Shown piece by piece: positions 1-5,044 of a DNA stretch of 5,044 bases; position 1 is the stretch's first letter; every line of letters begins with the position of its first letter. The DNA is taken from NCBI GenBank assembly GCA_021443625.1, contig JABUTP010000055.1, positions 9,535-14,578 on the forward strand, in the 5' to 3' direction. The notes under the pieces were generated by a model that searched no databases, was not told where the DNA came from, and saw nothing but the letters and a program-made list of their open reading frames with translations. This stretch comes from Bacteroidales bacterium. Its GTDB lineage: Bacteria; Bacteroidota; Bacteroidia; Bacteroidales; UBA932. The position numbers and the translations under genes are program-made.

Positions 1-33
1 TATTGTATTGTATGAGCATAGTAAAGGTTTTTA

Positions 34-41
34 CAAATTTA
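34..41 (-). promoter_or_regulatory. Possible leftward Bacteroidota -7 promoter element
   Basis: On the minus strand this reads TAAATTTG, a full match to the Bacteroidota -7 consensus TAnnTTTG. About 26 bp upstream, where the -33 TTTG is expected, the minus strand reads TGTG (61-64), a three-of-four match. It would fire leftward out of the window. In such AT-rich DNA a match to this six-base consensus can arise by chance, so this is only a candidate. Confidence 0.3.
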
Positions 42-49
42 CCAATATT
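41..49 (+). repeat. 9-bp direct repeat, copy 1 (ACCAATATT)
   Basis: ACCAATATT occurs here and again at 92-100, 51 bp apart, in the same orientation. This copy overlaps the last base of the candidate leftward -7 element and lies in the spacer between its -7 and -33 positions, which could suit an operator. The repeat is short and the region is AT-rich, so chance is a real alternative. Confidence 0.3.
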
Positions 50-91
50 CATCCTACATACACATCGTTGACTTAAGATAAACCAAGAAAA

Positions 92-100
92 ACCAATATT
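92..100 (+). repeat. 9-bp direct repeat, copy 2 (ACCAATATT)
   Basis: This is the second copy of ACCAATATT, 51 bp to the right of the first. The similarity continues weakly past the 9 bp, with TC following two bases later in both copies. Relative to the candidate leftward promoter it would sit upstream of the -33 region. Confidence 0.3.
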
Positions 101-142
101 TCTCAAAGTCCAAATAAATTCGTGAAATTTTTCGAGACATAA

Positions 143-181
143 GAAAAGCCGGAGCCGCGTCAGCGGTTCCGGCTTCTTCTT
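143..181 (-). terminator. Rho-independent terminator hairpin
   Basis: The arms 146-158 and 163-175 pair around the 4-base loop GTCA, giving a GC-rich 13-position stem. Read on the minus strand the stem is followed by a T-rich run (TTTTCTTA), so it fits termination of the leftward peptidase transcript that ends 208 bp upstream. On the plus strand it is followed by TTCTTCTTT, so it could also act in the other direction. One stem position (154/167) is a G-U wobble in plus-strand RNA but a C-A mismatch in minus-strand RNA. That makes the plus-strand structure slightly better, although no rightward gene is visible before it. Confidence 0.75.
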
Positions 182-195
182 TGATGCAGATGTTA

Positions 196-388
196 TTACC
201 TCGTGGTTCGTTTCAAGTACTTCACGGTATATGTATCAACACTCTCAACGACATCCTCATGGTCATGGCTGGTCATGGTGACTGTAGGATAGCCGATGCG
301 GAACGTCTCTGTCTCGAGCCCCGAGATAAGCGGCACTATGTTCTCCCAGAGGTCAAAATGACGCAGCGTCTCGGAACGTGACCCCGAC
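196..388 (-). pseudogene. C-terminal gene remnant, unidentified
   Basis: Immediately after the peptidase stop, a different minus-strand frame stays open for about 63 codons and ends at TAA (196-198). Its last 60 or so residues look like real protein: mixed hydrophobic and charged residues, segments such as LRHFDLWENIVPLISG and ending VKYLKRTTR, and codons like GAG, ATC, CTC and ACC that match the neighbouring genes. No suitable start lies between the peptidase stop and the first protein-like residues. The only upstream ATG in frame (436-438) lies inside the peptidase gene and would add an unconvincing Gly/Ser-rich leader. The simplest reading is the 3' end of a gene whose 5' part was deleted when it was joined to the peptidase gene. 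The alternative is a real 80-residue protein starting at 438 and overlapping the peptidase by 50 bp. I do not recognise the family. Confidence 0.4.
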
Positions 389-2500
389 TTACCGCAGCCA
401 CTGGTCGAGCCAGGAATAGACTTCACGGTGCCACACAACTGAGTTCTGGGGCTTCAGCACCCAATGATTTTCTTCGGGATAGAGAAGCATCTTGCTGGGC
501 AGTCCCATCATACGGGCGGCATTGAAGGCTGCCATTCCCTGATCGGGTGGAACGCGGTAGTCCTTTTCTCCGTGCACTATCATGATGGGGGTATCCCACT
601 GTCTGACCTTGAGGTGGGGAGAGTTGGCATAGTGCCTCCGGGCCACGGGGTTGTCGCTCCACGGAGCACCGCTCTGCGGGACGTCTGGCTGGGCTATGCC
701 GCCATTGTCCCAGTTGGGGAACCACATTTCCTCTGTCTCCATATACATGTGTTCGAGATTGAAGATGCCGTCGTGGGCTATGAACGCGCTGAACCGTCCC
801 TGATGTATTCCGGCAAGGTTATAGACCGAATATCCTCCGTAGCTTGCCCCGATGGCAGCCATCTTGCCGACATAGGGTTCGGCTTTGAGCGCATCGGCGG
901 CAGAGAAATAATCCTGCATGTTGAGGCCGCAGTAGTCTCCCGATATCTGCTGGCACCACTCCTGTCCGAACGCGGTGGTTCCGCGACGGTTGGGCAGCAC
1001 CACAATAAAGCCCTGGGAAGCCATGAGGCGGTAGTTCCATCGGGTGGACCACCCCTGCGAGAGGGTACCCTGCGGGCCGCCGAGACATACCAGCACCGAA
1101 GGATATACCTTGTCGGGCGAGAACTCCGGGGGATAGACCACCCAGGTCAGCATCCGCTTGCCGTCAATGGTGGGAATCCAGCGCTCCTCCACCTTGCAGG
1201 CGGGCAGGGCATTCAATATCGCTTCGTTTTCGCGGGTAAGCTGGCACCAATTGCCGCTGGCGATGTCAACCGAGACGATTTCCGCGGGACGCATCATACT
1301 GGTGTTGGTGGTGACGATTCTGTCTCCAGCCACAATGGGAGCGCCGAAGTCGAACCAGTCGTGTTCGGGGGTAACCCTGGAGAACGCCCCGTCCAGATTG
1401 CATTTCCACAGCTCCTGCACCCCTTCGACCGGTGACGTGAAATAAATCTCACGGCTGTCTGCCCCCCAGGCGGGACTCTCAACATTGTATTTGAAGGAGC
1501 CGGAGAGTTCCCTTCTGCCGCTGCCGGATGGCTCGGCCACAAAGAGTCTCAGCTTGTCGGCCTCGTAGCCGCCACGTTCCATACTGAGCCACGCCACATA
1601 GCGCCCGTCGGGAGAAAAAACGGGATTGGTATCGTAACCGGGCATTCCCTCGGAGATATTGACGGTCGTTCCGGAGAGAACATCATAGACATAAATGTCG
1701 GTATTGGTGGAGAAAGCGTAGTGCGCGCCCACCAGCTTGCGGCACGAATAGGCTATCAGAGTGCCGTCGGGCGACCACGCCAGCTGCTCCATTCCGCCGA
1801 AAGGTTCGGTGGGAAGTTCGTAGGGCGCCCCGTCCAGAATATCCACCGCATCACTGCCCACGCCATTTTCCAGCGAAAACGAAGCCACAAAGGTGTGGGG
1901 AATGGCCTCAACGTAGTGGTCCCAATGGCGGTACATCAGGTCGGTGACGATATGCACGTCGGATTTCGGAAGGTCGGCATACCGGTCGGCTCCGGTGCGG
2001 CAAGACGCATCTTTCTCATCAACCTTGAATTCTGACACATACATGACGCGCGCGCCATCCGGCGAAACCGAAAACTCGGAGATGCCCCCCGCCACTTCAC
2101 TCACCTTGCGCCGGCCGCTGCCGTCCGCCTTTGCCACATACATCTGCCCGTCCATCAGATAGGCGATGTGGTCATTCCCTACCCACCGGCCGTTGGAAAC
2201 GCTCTTGGCTTCGCTTACCACACAGTGGTTGCCGCTGCCGTCGCTCCCCATCACAAAGAGGCTGCGCCGCCCCCTGTTGAGTTCGATGCTGGAATAGGTC
2301 ACCCCATAGAGAATGCTCTCCCCGTCGGGACTCACCTGAGGGTCGGTCACCTTTCCCATAGTATGCATTATTTCGGGAGTGAACTCCCCACTGATGGATG
2401 CGGGATTGAGCGGAGCAATCCCATCACCGGTAAAAAGTCCGTTGTGCTGCCCGCAGCCGCACATCAAAGCTGCCATAGTAAGAGTTAAAAATCGTTTCAT
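389..2500 (-). CDS. S9 family peptidase, dipeptidyl-peptidase 5-like, probable lipoprotein
   Basis: A complete 703-residue serine exopeptidase of the prolyl oligopeptidase family (S9), expected to release dipeptides from the N-termini of peptides in the periplasm or at the envelope. An N-terminal beta-propeller region (about 40-430) carries four PD40-type SPDG motifs, at residues 57, 146, 243 and 296. A C-terminal alpha/beta hydrolase domain (about 440-703) carries the full catalytic set: Ser553 in GASYGG, Asp647 in HGEKDYRVP and His679 in EENHW. The blocks around AFIAHDGIFNLE, EEMWFPNWD and the EENHWVLKPQN end closely resemble Porphyromonas gingivalis DPP5, which is about 684 residues long and prefers Ala or hydrophobic residues at P1. 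The start at 2500 gives a clean export signal (MKRFLTLTMAALMCGC): Lys-Arg, then a hydrophobic stretch, then Cys14 and Cys16. Cys16 after Gly is the likelier lipidation site, although the lipobox is loose. An upstream in-frame ATG at 2581 would bury this signal behind 27 residues and overlap the promoter region, so I reject it. The gene is divergent from metY across a 92-bp spacer. The main alternative name is acylaminoacyl peptidase. Confidence 0.93.
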   Translation of the reverse strand: MKRFLTLTMAALMCGCGQHNGLFTGDGIAPLNPASISGEFTPEIMHTMGKVTDPQVSPDGESILYGVTYSSIELNRGRRSLFVMGSDGSGNHCVVSEAKSVSNGRWVGNDHIAYLMDGQMYVAKADGSGRRKVSEVAGGISEFSVSPDGARVMYVSEFKVDEKDASCRTGADRYADLPKSDVHIVTDLMYRHWDHYVEAIPHTFVASFSLENGVGSDAVDILDGAPYELPTEPFGGMEQLAWSPDGTLIAYSCRKLVGAHYAFSTNTDIYVYDVLSGTTVNISEGMPGYDTNPVFSPDGRYVAWLSMERGGYEADKLRLFVAEPSGSGRRELSGSFKYNVESPAWGADSREIYFTSPVEGVQELWKCNLDGAFSRVTPEHDWFDFGAPIVAGDRIVTTNTSMMRPAEIVSVDIASGNWCQLTRENEAILNALPACKVEERWIPTIDGKRMLTWVVYPPEFSPDKVYPSVLVCLGGPQGTLSQGWSTRWNYRLMASQGFIVVLPNRRGTTAFGQEWCQQISGDYCGLNMQDYFSAADALKAEPYVGKMAAIGASYGGYSVYNLAGIHQGRFSAFIAHDGIFNLEHMYMETEEMWFPNWDNGGIAQPDVPQSGAPWSDNPVARRHYANSPHLKVRQWDTPIMIVHGEKDYRVPPDQGMAAFNAARMMGLPSKMLLYPEENHWVLKPQNSVVWHREVYSWLDQWLR

Positions 2501-2554
2501 AAGGGCGAATATACATATTATTTTGGTTTCGGCGGGTGCGGAATTTGAGCAAAT

Positions 2555-2566
2555 AAAGTTAACTTT
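2555..2566. promoter_or_regulatory. 12-bp perfect palindrome in the divergent promoter region
   Basis: AAAGTTAACTTT is perfectly self-complementary and lies in the 92-bp spacer between the divergent peptidase and metY genes. Its two halves supply the core of a -7 element to each strand, so the two promoters would overlap almost completely. It could simply be the by-product of two overlapping TAACTTT boxes, or it could be a dimeric repressor site. The sequence does not decide between these. Confidence 0.4.
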
Positions 2567-2567
2567 G
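2560..2567 (+). promoter_or_regulatory. Candidate -7 element for metY
   Basis: TAACTTTG is a full match to the Bacteroidota -7 consensus TAnnTTTG and lies 25 bp before the metY start codon. This predicts a start site near 2572-2575 and a leader of only about 20 nt. The region where the -33 element should lie (about 2535-2540) reads GGTGCG and is a poor match. A TTTG at 2544-2547 is too close. No clear Shine-Dalgarno sequence precedes the ATG, only an A-rich stretch (AAAGAGAACCAAG), as is common in Bacteroidota. The leader is too short for a SAM riboswitch. Confidence 0.5.
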
Positions 2568-2592
2568 CCTTCTGCAAACAAAGAGAACCAAG

Positions 2593-3879
2593 ATGAGCAA
2601 AGACCTCAAGATAGAAACCAGATGCGTCCAGGCGGGTTATACCCCCGGCAACGGAGAACCCAGACAGGTTCCTATAATCCAGAGCACCACTTTCAAGTAT
2701 GACTCGAGCAGCGAGATGGGGCGGCTTTTTGACCTGGAAGTTCCGGGTTATTTCTACACTCGCCTCCAGAATCCCACCAACGACCTTGTGGCTGCCAAGA
2801 TTTGTGCACTTGAGGGGGGAACCGCCGCAATGCTCACATCATCGGGACAGGCAGCCAATTTCTTTGCCGTTTTCAACATTGCGGGCGCCGGGGACCACGT
2901 TGTCTCCAGCAGCACCATCTACGGCGGCACGTTCAACCTGTTTGCCGTGACGATGGCCAAGATGGGAGTTGAATTCACCTTCGTAAACCCCGACTGCACA
3001 CCCGAGGAGCTGGATGCCGCGTTCCGGCCCAACACCAAGGCCGTGTTCGGCGAAACGGTGGCCAATCCCGCCCTGGTGGTATTGGATATAGAAATGTTTG
3101 CGGATGCCGCCCACAGGCACGGCGTCCCCCTGATAATGGACAACACCTTCCCCACTCCCATCAACTGCCGCCCGTTTGAATGGGGAGCCGATATAGTAAC
3201 CCACTCCACCACCAAATACATGGACGGCCACGGAGCTGCAGTCGGAGGGGCGATAGTCGATAGCGGCCACTTTGACTGGCGCCAGTATGCCGACAAGTTC
3301 CCGGGACTCTGCACCCCCGACGAGAGTTACCACGGAATAACCTATGTGGAAAAATTCGGTGTGGAAGGGGCGTTCATCACCAAATGCACAGCCCAGCTGA
3401 TGAGGGACTTGGGTTCAATTCCTTCCCCTCAGAATTCCTTCATTCTAAATCTGGGGCTGGAATCGCTCCACGTCCGGGTGAAACGACATACCGAAAACGC
3501 CCAGGCGATGGCTGAGTACCTCAACGCCCACCCCAAGATTGAATATGTCAACCACAGCGGGCTGCCGGGCGACAGATACTACGCCCGCGCCCGGAAGTAT
3601 CTTCCCAGCGGCTCGTGCGGAGTCGTAAGTTTCGGAATAAAGGGAGGCCGGCAGAAAGCCGAGGAGTTTATGGGACACCTTAGAATTTGTGCGATAGAGA
3701 CCCACGTGGCCGATGCACGTACCTGCATTCTCCACCCCGCCAGCGCCACCCACCGGCAGATGACCGACAGCCAGCTTGAAGCGTGCGGCGTCCTGCCCAA
3801 CCTCGTGCGGCTCTCGTGCGGCATAGAGAACGTCGCCGACCTTATAGCCGACGTGGATCAGGCGCTTGCCAAAATCTGA
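2593..3879 (+). CDS. O-acetylhomoserine sulfhydrylase (O-acetylhomoserine aminocarboxypropyltransferase), PLP-dependent
   Basis: A complete 428-residue cytosolic enzyme of the Cys/Met metabolism PLP family, of the usual MetY length. It joins O-acetyl-L-homoserine with sulfide to give L-homocysteine and acetate, and family members can also use methanethiol to give methionine directly. Visible landmarks in order: the MetY-type N-terminus with QAGYTPGNGEPR (13-24) and QSTTFKY (30-36); YTRLQNPT (55-62), whose Tyr and Arg contact the cofactor phosphate of the partner subunit; SSGQAA (83-88); Tyr110, which stacks on the PLP ring; Asp183 in MDNTF, which pairs with the pyridine nitrogen; Lys208 in HSTTKYMDGHG, which forms the Schiff base; HPASATHRQ (381-389); and Arg406 in VRLSCG, which binds the substrate carboxylate. 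The QAGYTP N-terminus and the length favour MetY over cystathionine gamma-synthase or beta-lyase. It stands alone, divergent from the peptidase, with no other methionine gene in the window. Its stop lies 2 bp from that of the convergent nucleotidyltransferase, leaving no room for an ordinary terminator. Confidence 0.93.
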   Translation: MSKDLKIETRCVQAGYTPGNGEPRQVPIIQSTTFKYDSSSEMGRLFDLEVPGYFYTRLQNPTNDLVAAKICALEGGTAAMLTSSGQAANFFAVFNIAGAGDHVVSSSTIYGGTFNLFAVTMAKMGVEFTFVNPDCTPEELDAAFRPNTKAVFGETVANPALVVLDIEMFADAAHRHGVPLIMDNTFPTPINCRPFEWGADIVTHSTTKYMDGHGAAVGGAIVDSGHFDWRQYADKFPGLCTPDESYHGITYVEKFGVEGAFITKCTAQLMRDLGSIPSPQNSFILNLGLESLHVRVKRHTENAQAMAEYLNAHPKIEYVNHSGLPGDRYYARARKYLPSGSCGVVSFGIKGGRQKAEEFMGHLRICAIETHVADARTCILHPASATHRQMTDSQLEACGVLPNLVRLSCGIENVADLIADVDQALAKI

Positions 3880-3881
3880 TC

Positions 3882-4625
3882 TTAAAGGGATTTATCCTTC
3901 ATAGCTTCGTACCCTTCGATGCTCCCTATGTCGTAGCGGCGGCCGGGCATTTCGTAGGCATGCAACTCCGAAACATCACTGATGTAGCGGGCGAGGTTGC
4001 CCGGGGCATCGTATCGGCATCCCCCCTCGATGGCGCCGAGAATATACGGCAAGTCGCTCTTTGGATAGATATAGAAAGGTGGGGTGACATGGGTACCCTT
4101 GGGCGTTTGGGGCTTTTCTTCCATAGAGATGACCTTCATTGCGCCATCAAGTTCAATCACCCCGCTGCGGCGGAGCGCCTCGGGGTCCGTCTCACGCATA
4201 CACATTATGACGGCCGTTCCCTTGTCCTTGAAATAATCTACAAAACCGGCCAGACTGAAGTCCAGGACATTGTCGGCGGCAGCCACGAACACGTCGTCGG
4301 CCACATCGCATTGTCTGAGGGCGAGAATCAGGTCACACACCGCCCCAAGCCGGTTGTCGTTGCAAGTGGAGCCATCGTCAACTATCGTTACGGGCTTGCG
4401 GTATTTCCGCTGCTCTGCAGCATCGGCAGCCCATTTTTCGAAATGGCCCGCAAACTTGTGGTTGGTTACGATAATATGTCGGGAAATATCCTCAACGGCG
4501 TCGATATCCGCCAGCATTCTGTCCAATATGGTCACCCCGCCAATCTCCAGCAGGGGTTTGGGAAAATTTTCGGTAAGGGGGTACATCCGGGTGGCATACC
4601 CTGCCGCAAGCACAATGTTTACCAT
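3882..4625 (-). CDS. Sugar-1-phosphate nucleotidyltransferase (NTP_transferase family)
   Basis: A complete 247-residue protein with a single Rossmann-like nucleotidyltransferase domain and no C-terminal left-handed beta-helix. That makes it shorter than RmlA (about 290) and close in size to MurU- or HddC-type enzymes. It should couple a sugar-1-phosphate with an NTP to give an NDP-sugar and pyrophosphate in the cytosol. Seen in the sequence: the N-terminal signature LAAGYATRMYPLT (6-18) with PKPLL (22-26), which bind the nucleotide triphosphate; NRLGAVCD (91-98), at the place of the usual N-x-L-G-T-A loop that contacts the base; Asp118 in AAADN, the expected metal ligand; EEKP (169-172), with the conserved Lys near the sugar phosphate; and DIGSIEGY (232-239) near the end. 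The ATG lies 2 bp after the stop of the upstream kinase, so the two are very probably co-transcribed and may be translationally coupled. Nucleotide and sugar specificity cannot be read from the sequence. Confidence 0.88.
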   Translation of the reverse strand: MVNIVLAAGYATRMYPLTENFPKPLLEIGGVTILDRMLADIDAVEDISRHIIVTNHKFAGHFEKWAADAAEQRKYRKPVTIVDDGSTCNDNRLGAVCDLILALRQCDVADDVFVAAADNVLDFSLAGFVDYFKDKGTAVIMCMRETDPEALRRSGVIELDGAMKVISMEEKPQTPKGTHVTPPFYIYPKSDLPYILGAIEGGCRYDAPGNLARYISDVSELHAYEMPGRRYDIGSIEGYEAMKDKSL

Positions 4626-4627
4626 AA

Positions 4628-5044
4628 CTAATCTTCTACAAATCTTGCCCCGTCGTCGCTGCTTACAAAGTCAACCCGGAATGTTTTGGAATACTGCGGA
4701 AACTGTTCCAGGTAGAGTCTGGACACATTCTCCCCTATCGCATCCTGTTGTGAAGGGTCGATGAGGGCGATGCAGGCCCCTTTGAATCCCGCTCCGGAAA
4801 AACGTCCTCCATAGACCCCTTTGGTGGCCTGCATGGCTCGGTATATCGAGATGAGCTCGGGACTGCCGCACTCCCAGTTGTGGAGGGAGCTTTCACACGA
4901 AGCGAACGACAACTGGCCAAACCACTTCAGATCGCCGCTCTCCCAGGCCGTGACGCCCTGCCTTACGCGACGGTATTCACTGTAGAAATGCTCTGCCCTG
5001 CGGGCGAAACGGGGCGGCATCTGCAGGCGGTGCTTTTCATACAG
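4628..5044 (-). CDS. GHMP kinase, galactokinase family (C-terminal part only)
   Basis: The frame is open through the right edge of the window, so this is the last 138 residues of a protein expected to be about 390-430 residues long. Galactokinase-family kinases phosphorylate the anomeric hydroxyl of a free sugar with ATP to give a sugar-1-phosphate. The fragment shows the galactokinase-type helical segment RFARRAEHFYSEYRRV (12-27 of the fragment), then SGDLKWFGQL (36-45), SSLHNWECGSPEL (52-64) and GHMP motif 3 as GVYGGRFSGAGFKGAC (76-91). The usual galactokinase form is GARMTGGGFGGC, so Phe-Ser-Gly-Ala and Lys replace several standard residues. This fits a galactokinase-like subgroup whose sugar may not be galactose. 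The ATP-binding P-loop and the sugar-binding N-terminus lie outside the window. It is followed after 2 bp by the nucleotidyltransferase, which would use its product. The in-frame ATG at 5018-5020 is internal and not the start. Confidence 0.87.
   Translation of the reverse strand: MYEKHRLQMPPRFARRAEHFYSEYRRVRQGVTAWESGDLKWFGQLSFASCESSLHNWECGSPELISIYRAMQATKGVYGGRFSGAGFKGACIALIDPSQQDAIGENVSRLYLEQFPQYSKTFRVDFVSSDDGARFVED

Larger units (their letters stand above)
1..140. other. AT-rich intergenic region without a gene
   Basis: This stretch is strikingly richer in A and T than the rest of the window, and I see no coding frame with a plausible start. It begins with a short repeat of TATTG (two copies plus TAT). 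It contains a 9-bp direct repeat and one possible leftward promoter, both listed separately. The composition suggests an upstream regulatory region for a gene starting left of the window, but that gene is not visible. Confidence 0.6.
2554..2582 (-). promoter_or_regulatory. Candidate promoter for the S9 peptidase gene
   Basis: On the minus strand, TAACTTTA (2561 down to 2554) matches five of the six fixed bases of the Bacteroidota -7 consensus TAnnTTTG. TTTG (2582 down to 2579) lies 17 bp upstream, slightly closer than usual for a -33 element. Transcription would start near 2548, leaving a leader of roughly 48 nt before the start codon at 2500. The -7 element overlaps the one proposed for metY on the other strand. 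Confidence 0.45.

Noticed and set aside
267..291. Short CATGGTCATGG-type repetition
   Set aside because: It lies inside the coding-like remnant and encodes Met-Thr-Ser-His-Asp-His. There are only two to three imperfect units, which is explained by codon use rather than a repeat element.
464..1435. Long plus-strand open frame of 323 codons opposite the peptidase gene
   Set aside because: It lies wholly antisense to the conserved catalytic and propeller regions of the S9 peptidase, its translation shows no recognisable domain, and it follows from the GC-rich codon bias of the real gene.
2501..2581. 27-residue N-terminal extension of the peptidase from an ATG at 2581
   Set aside because: It would place a charged, non-signal sequence before a clear export signal and would cover the divergent promoter region.
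2501..2592. SAM or other sulfur riboswitch before metY
   Set aside because: The predicted leader is about 20 nt and the whole spacer is 92 bp, with no visible multi-helix structure.
2839..3333. Minus-strand open frame of 164 codons opposite metY
   Set aside because: It is antisense to the PLP-binding core of metY, where all family motifs are intact, and the translation is low-quality and Gly/Val-rich with no known motif.
3856..3881. GATCAG...CTGATC dyad as a terminator between the convergent genes
   Set aside because: The stem is only 6 bp, the loop is long, and no T-run follows on either strand, so it does not meet the usual pattern.
3783..4631. Plus-strand open frame of 282 codons covering the end of metY and the nucleotidyltransferase
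   Set aside because: It is a shadow of the minus-strand nucleotidyltransferase, which carries a complete set of family motifs, and the antisense translation resembles nothing.

Overview
The window looks like a chromosomal segment of a Bacteroidales (Bacteroidota) bacterium with fairly GC-rich coding DNA. The evidence is a DPP5-type S9 peptidase with close Porphyromonas-like signature blocks, a metY gene of the Bacteroidota type, starts without clear Shine-Dalgarno sequences, and a divergent intergenic region with TAnnTTTG-type -7 elements. The family or genus cannot be fixed from the sequence alone; the base composition would suit Rikenellaceae or Muribaculaceae.

Layout. Positions 1-140 are AT-rich and non-coding, with a possible leftward promoter and a 9-bp direct repeat. 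A GC-rich hairpin (143-181) follows and probably terminates leftward transcription. Positions 196-388 (minus) carry a short coding-like tail with no start of its own, probably the remnant of a lost gene. Positions 389-2500 (minus) encode a complete exported S9 dipeptidyl/acylaminoacyl peptidase (DPP5-like). A 92-bp divergent spacer (2501-2592) holds a 12-bp palindrome that presents a -7 element to each strand. Positions 2593-3879 (plus) encode a complete PLP-dependent O-acetylhomoserine sulfhydrylase (MetY). Its stop lies 2 bp from the stop of a convergent sugar nucleotidyltransferase (3882-4625, minus). That gene is 2 bp downstream of a GHMP kinase of the galactokinase family (4628-5044, minus), whose N-terminal part lies beyond the right edge.

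Function. The peptidase would process peptides in the cell envelope. MetY would use sulfide (or methanethiol) to make homocysteine (or methionine). The kinase and nucleotidyltransferase form an apparent two-gene operon suited to turning a free sugar into sugar-1-phosphate and then an NDP-sugar, a salvage route whose sugar is not evident. These are mostly ordinary housekeeping and metabolic genes. I see no mobile element, CRISPR array, RNA gene or defence system. The points most worth a second look are the kinase/nucleotidyltransferase pair of unknown specificity, the shared divergent promoter palindrome, and the gene remnant after the peptidase.
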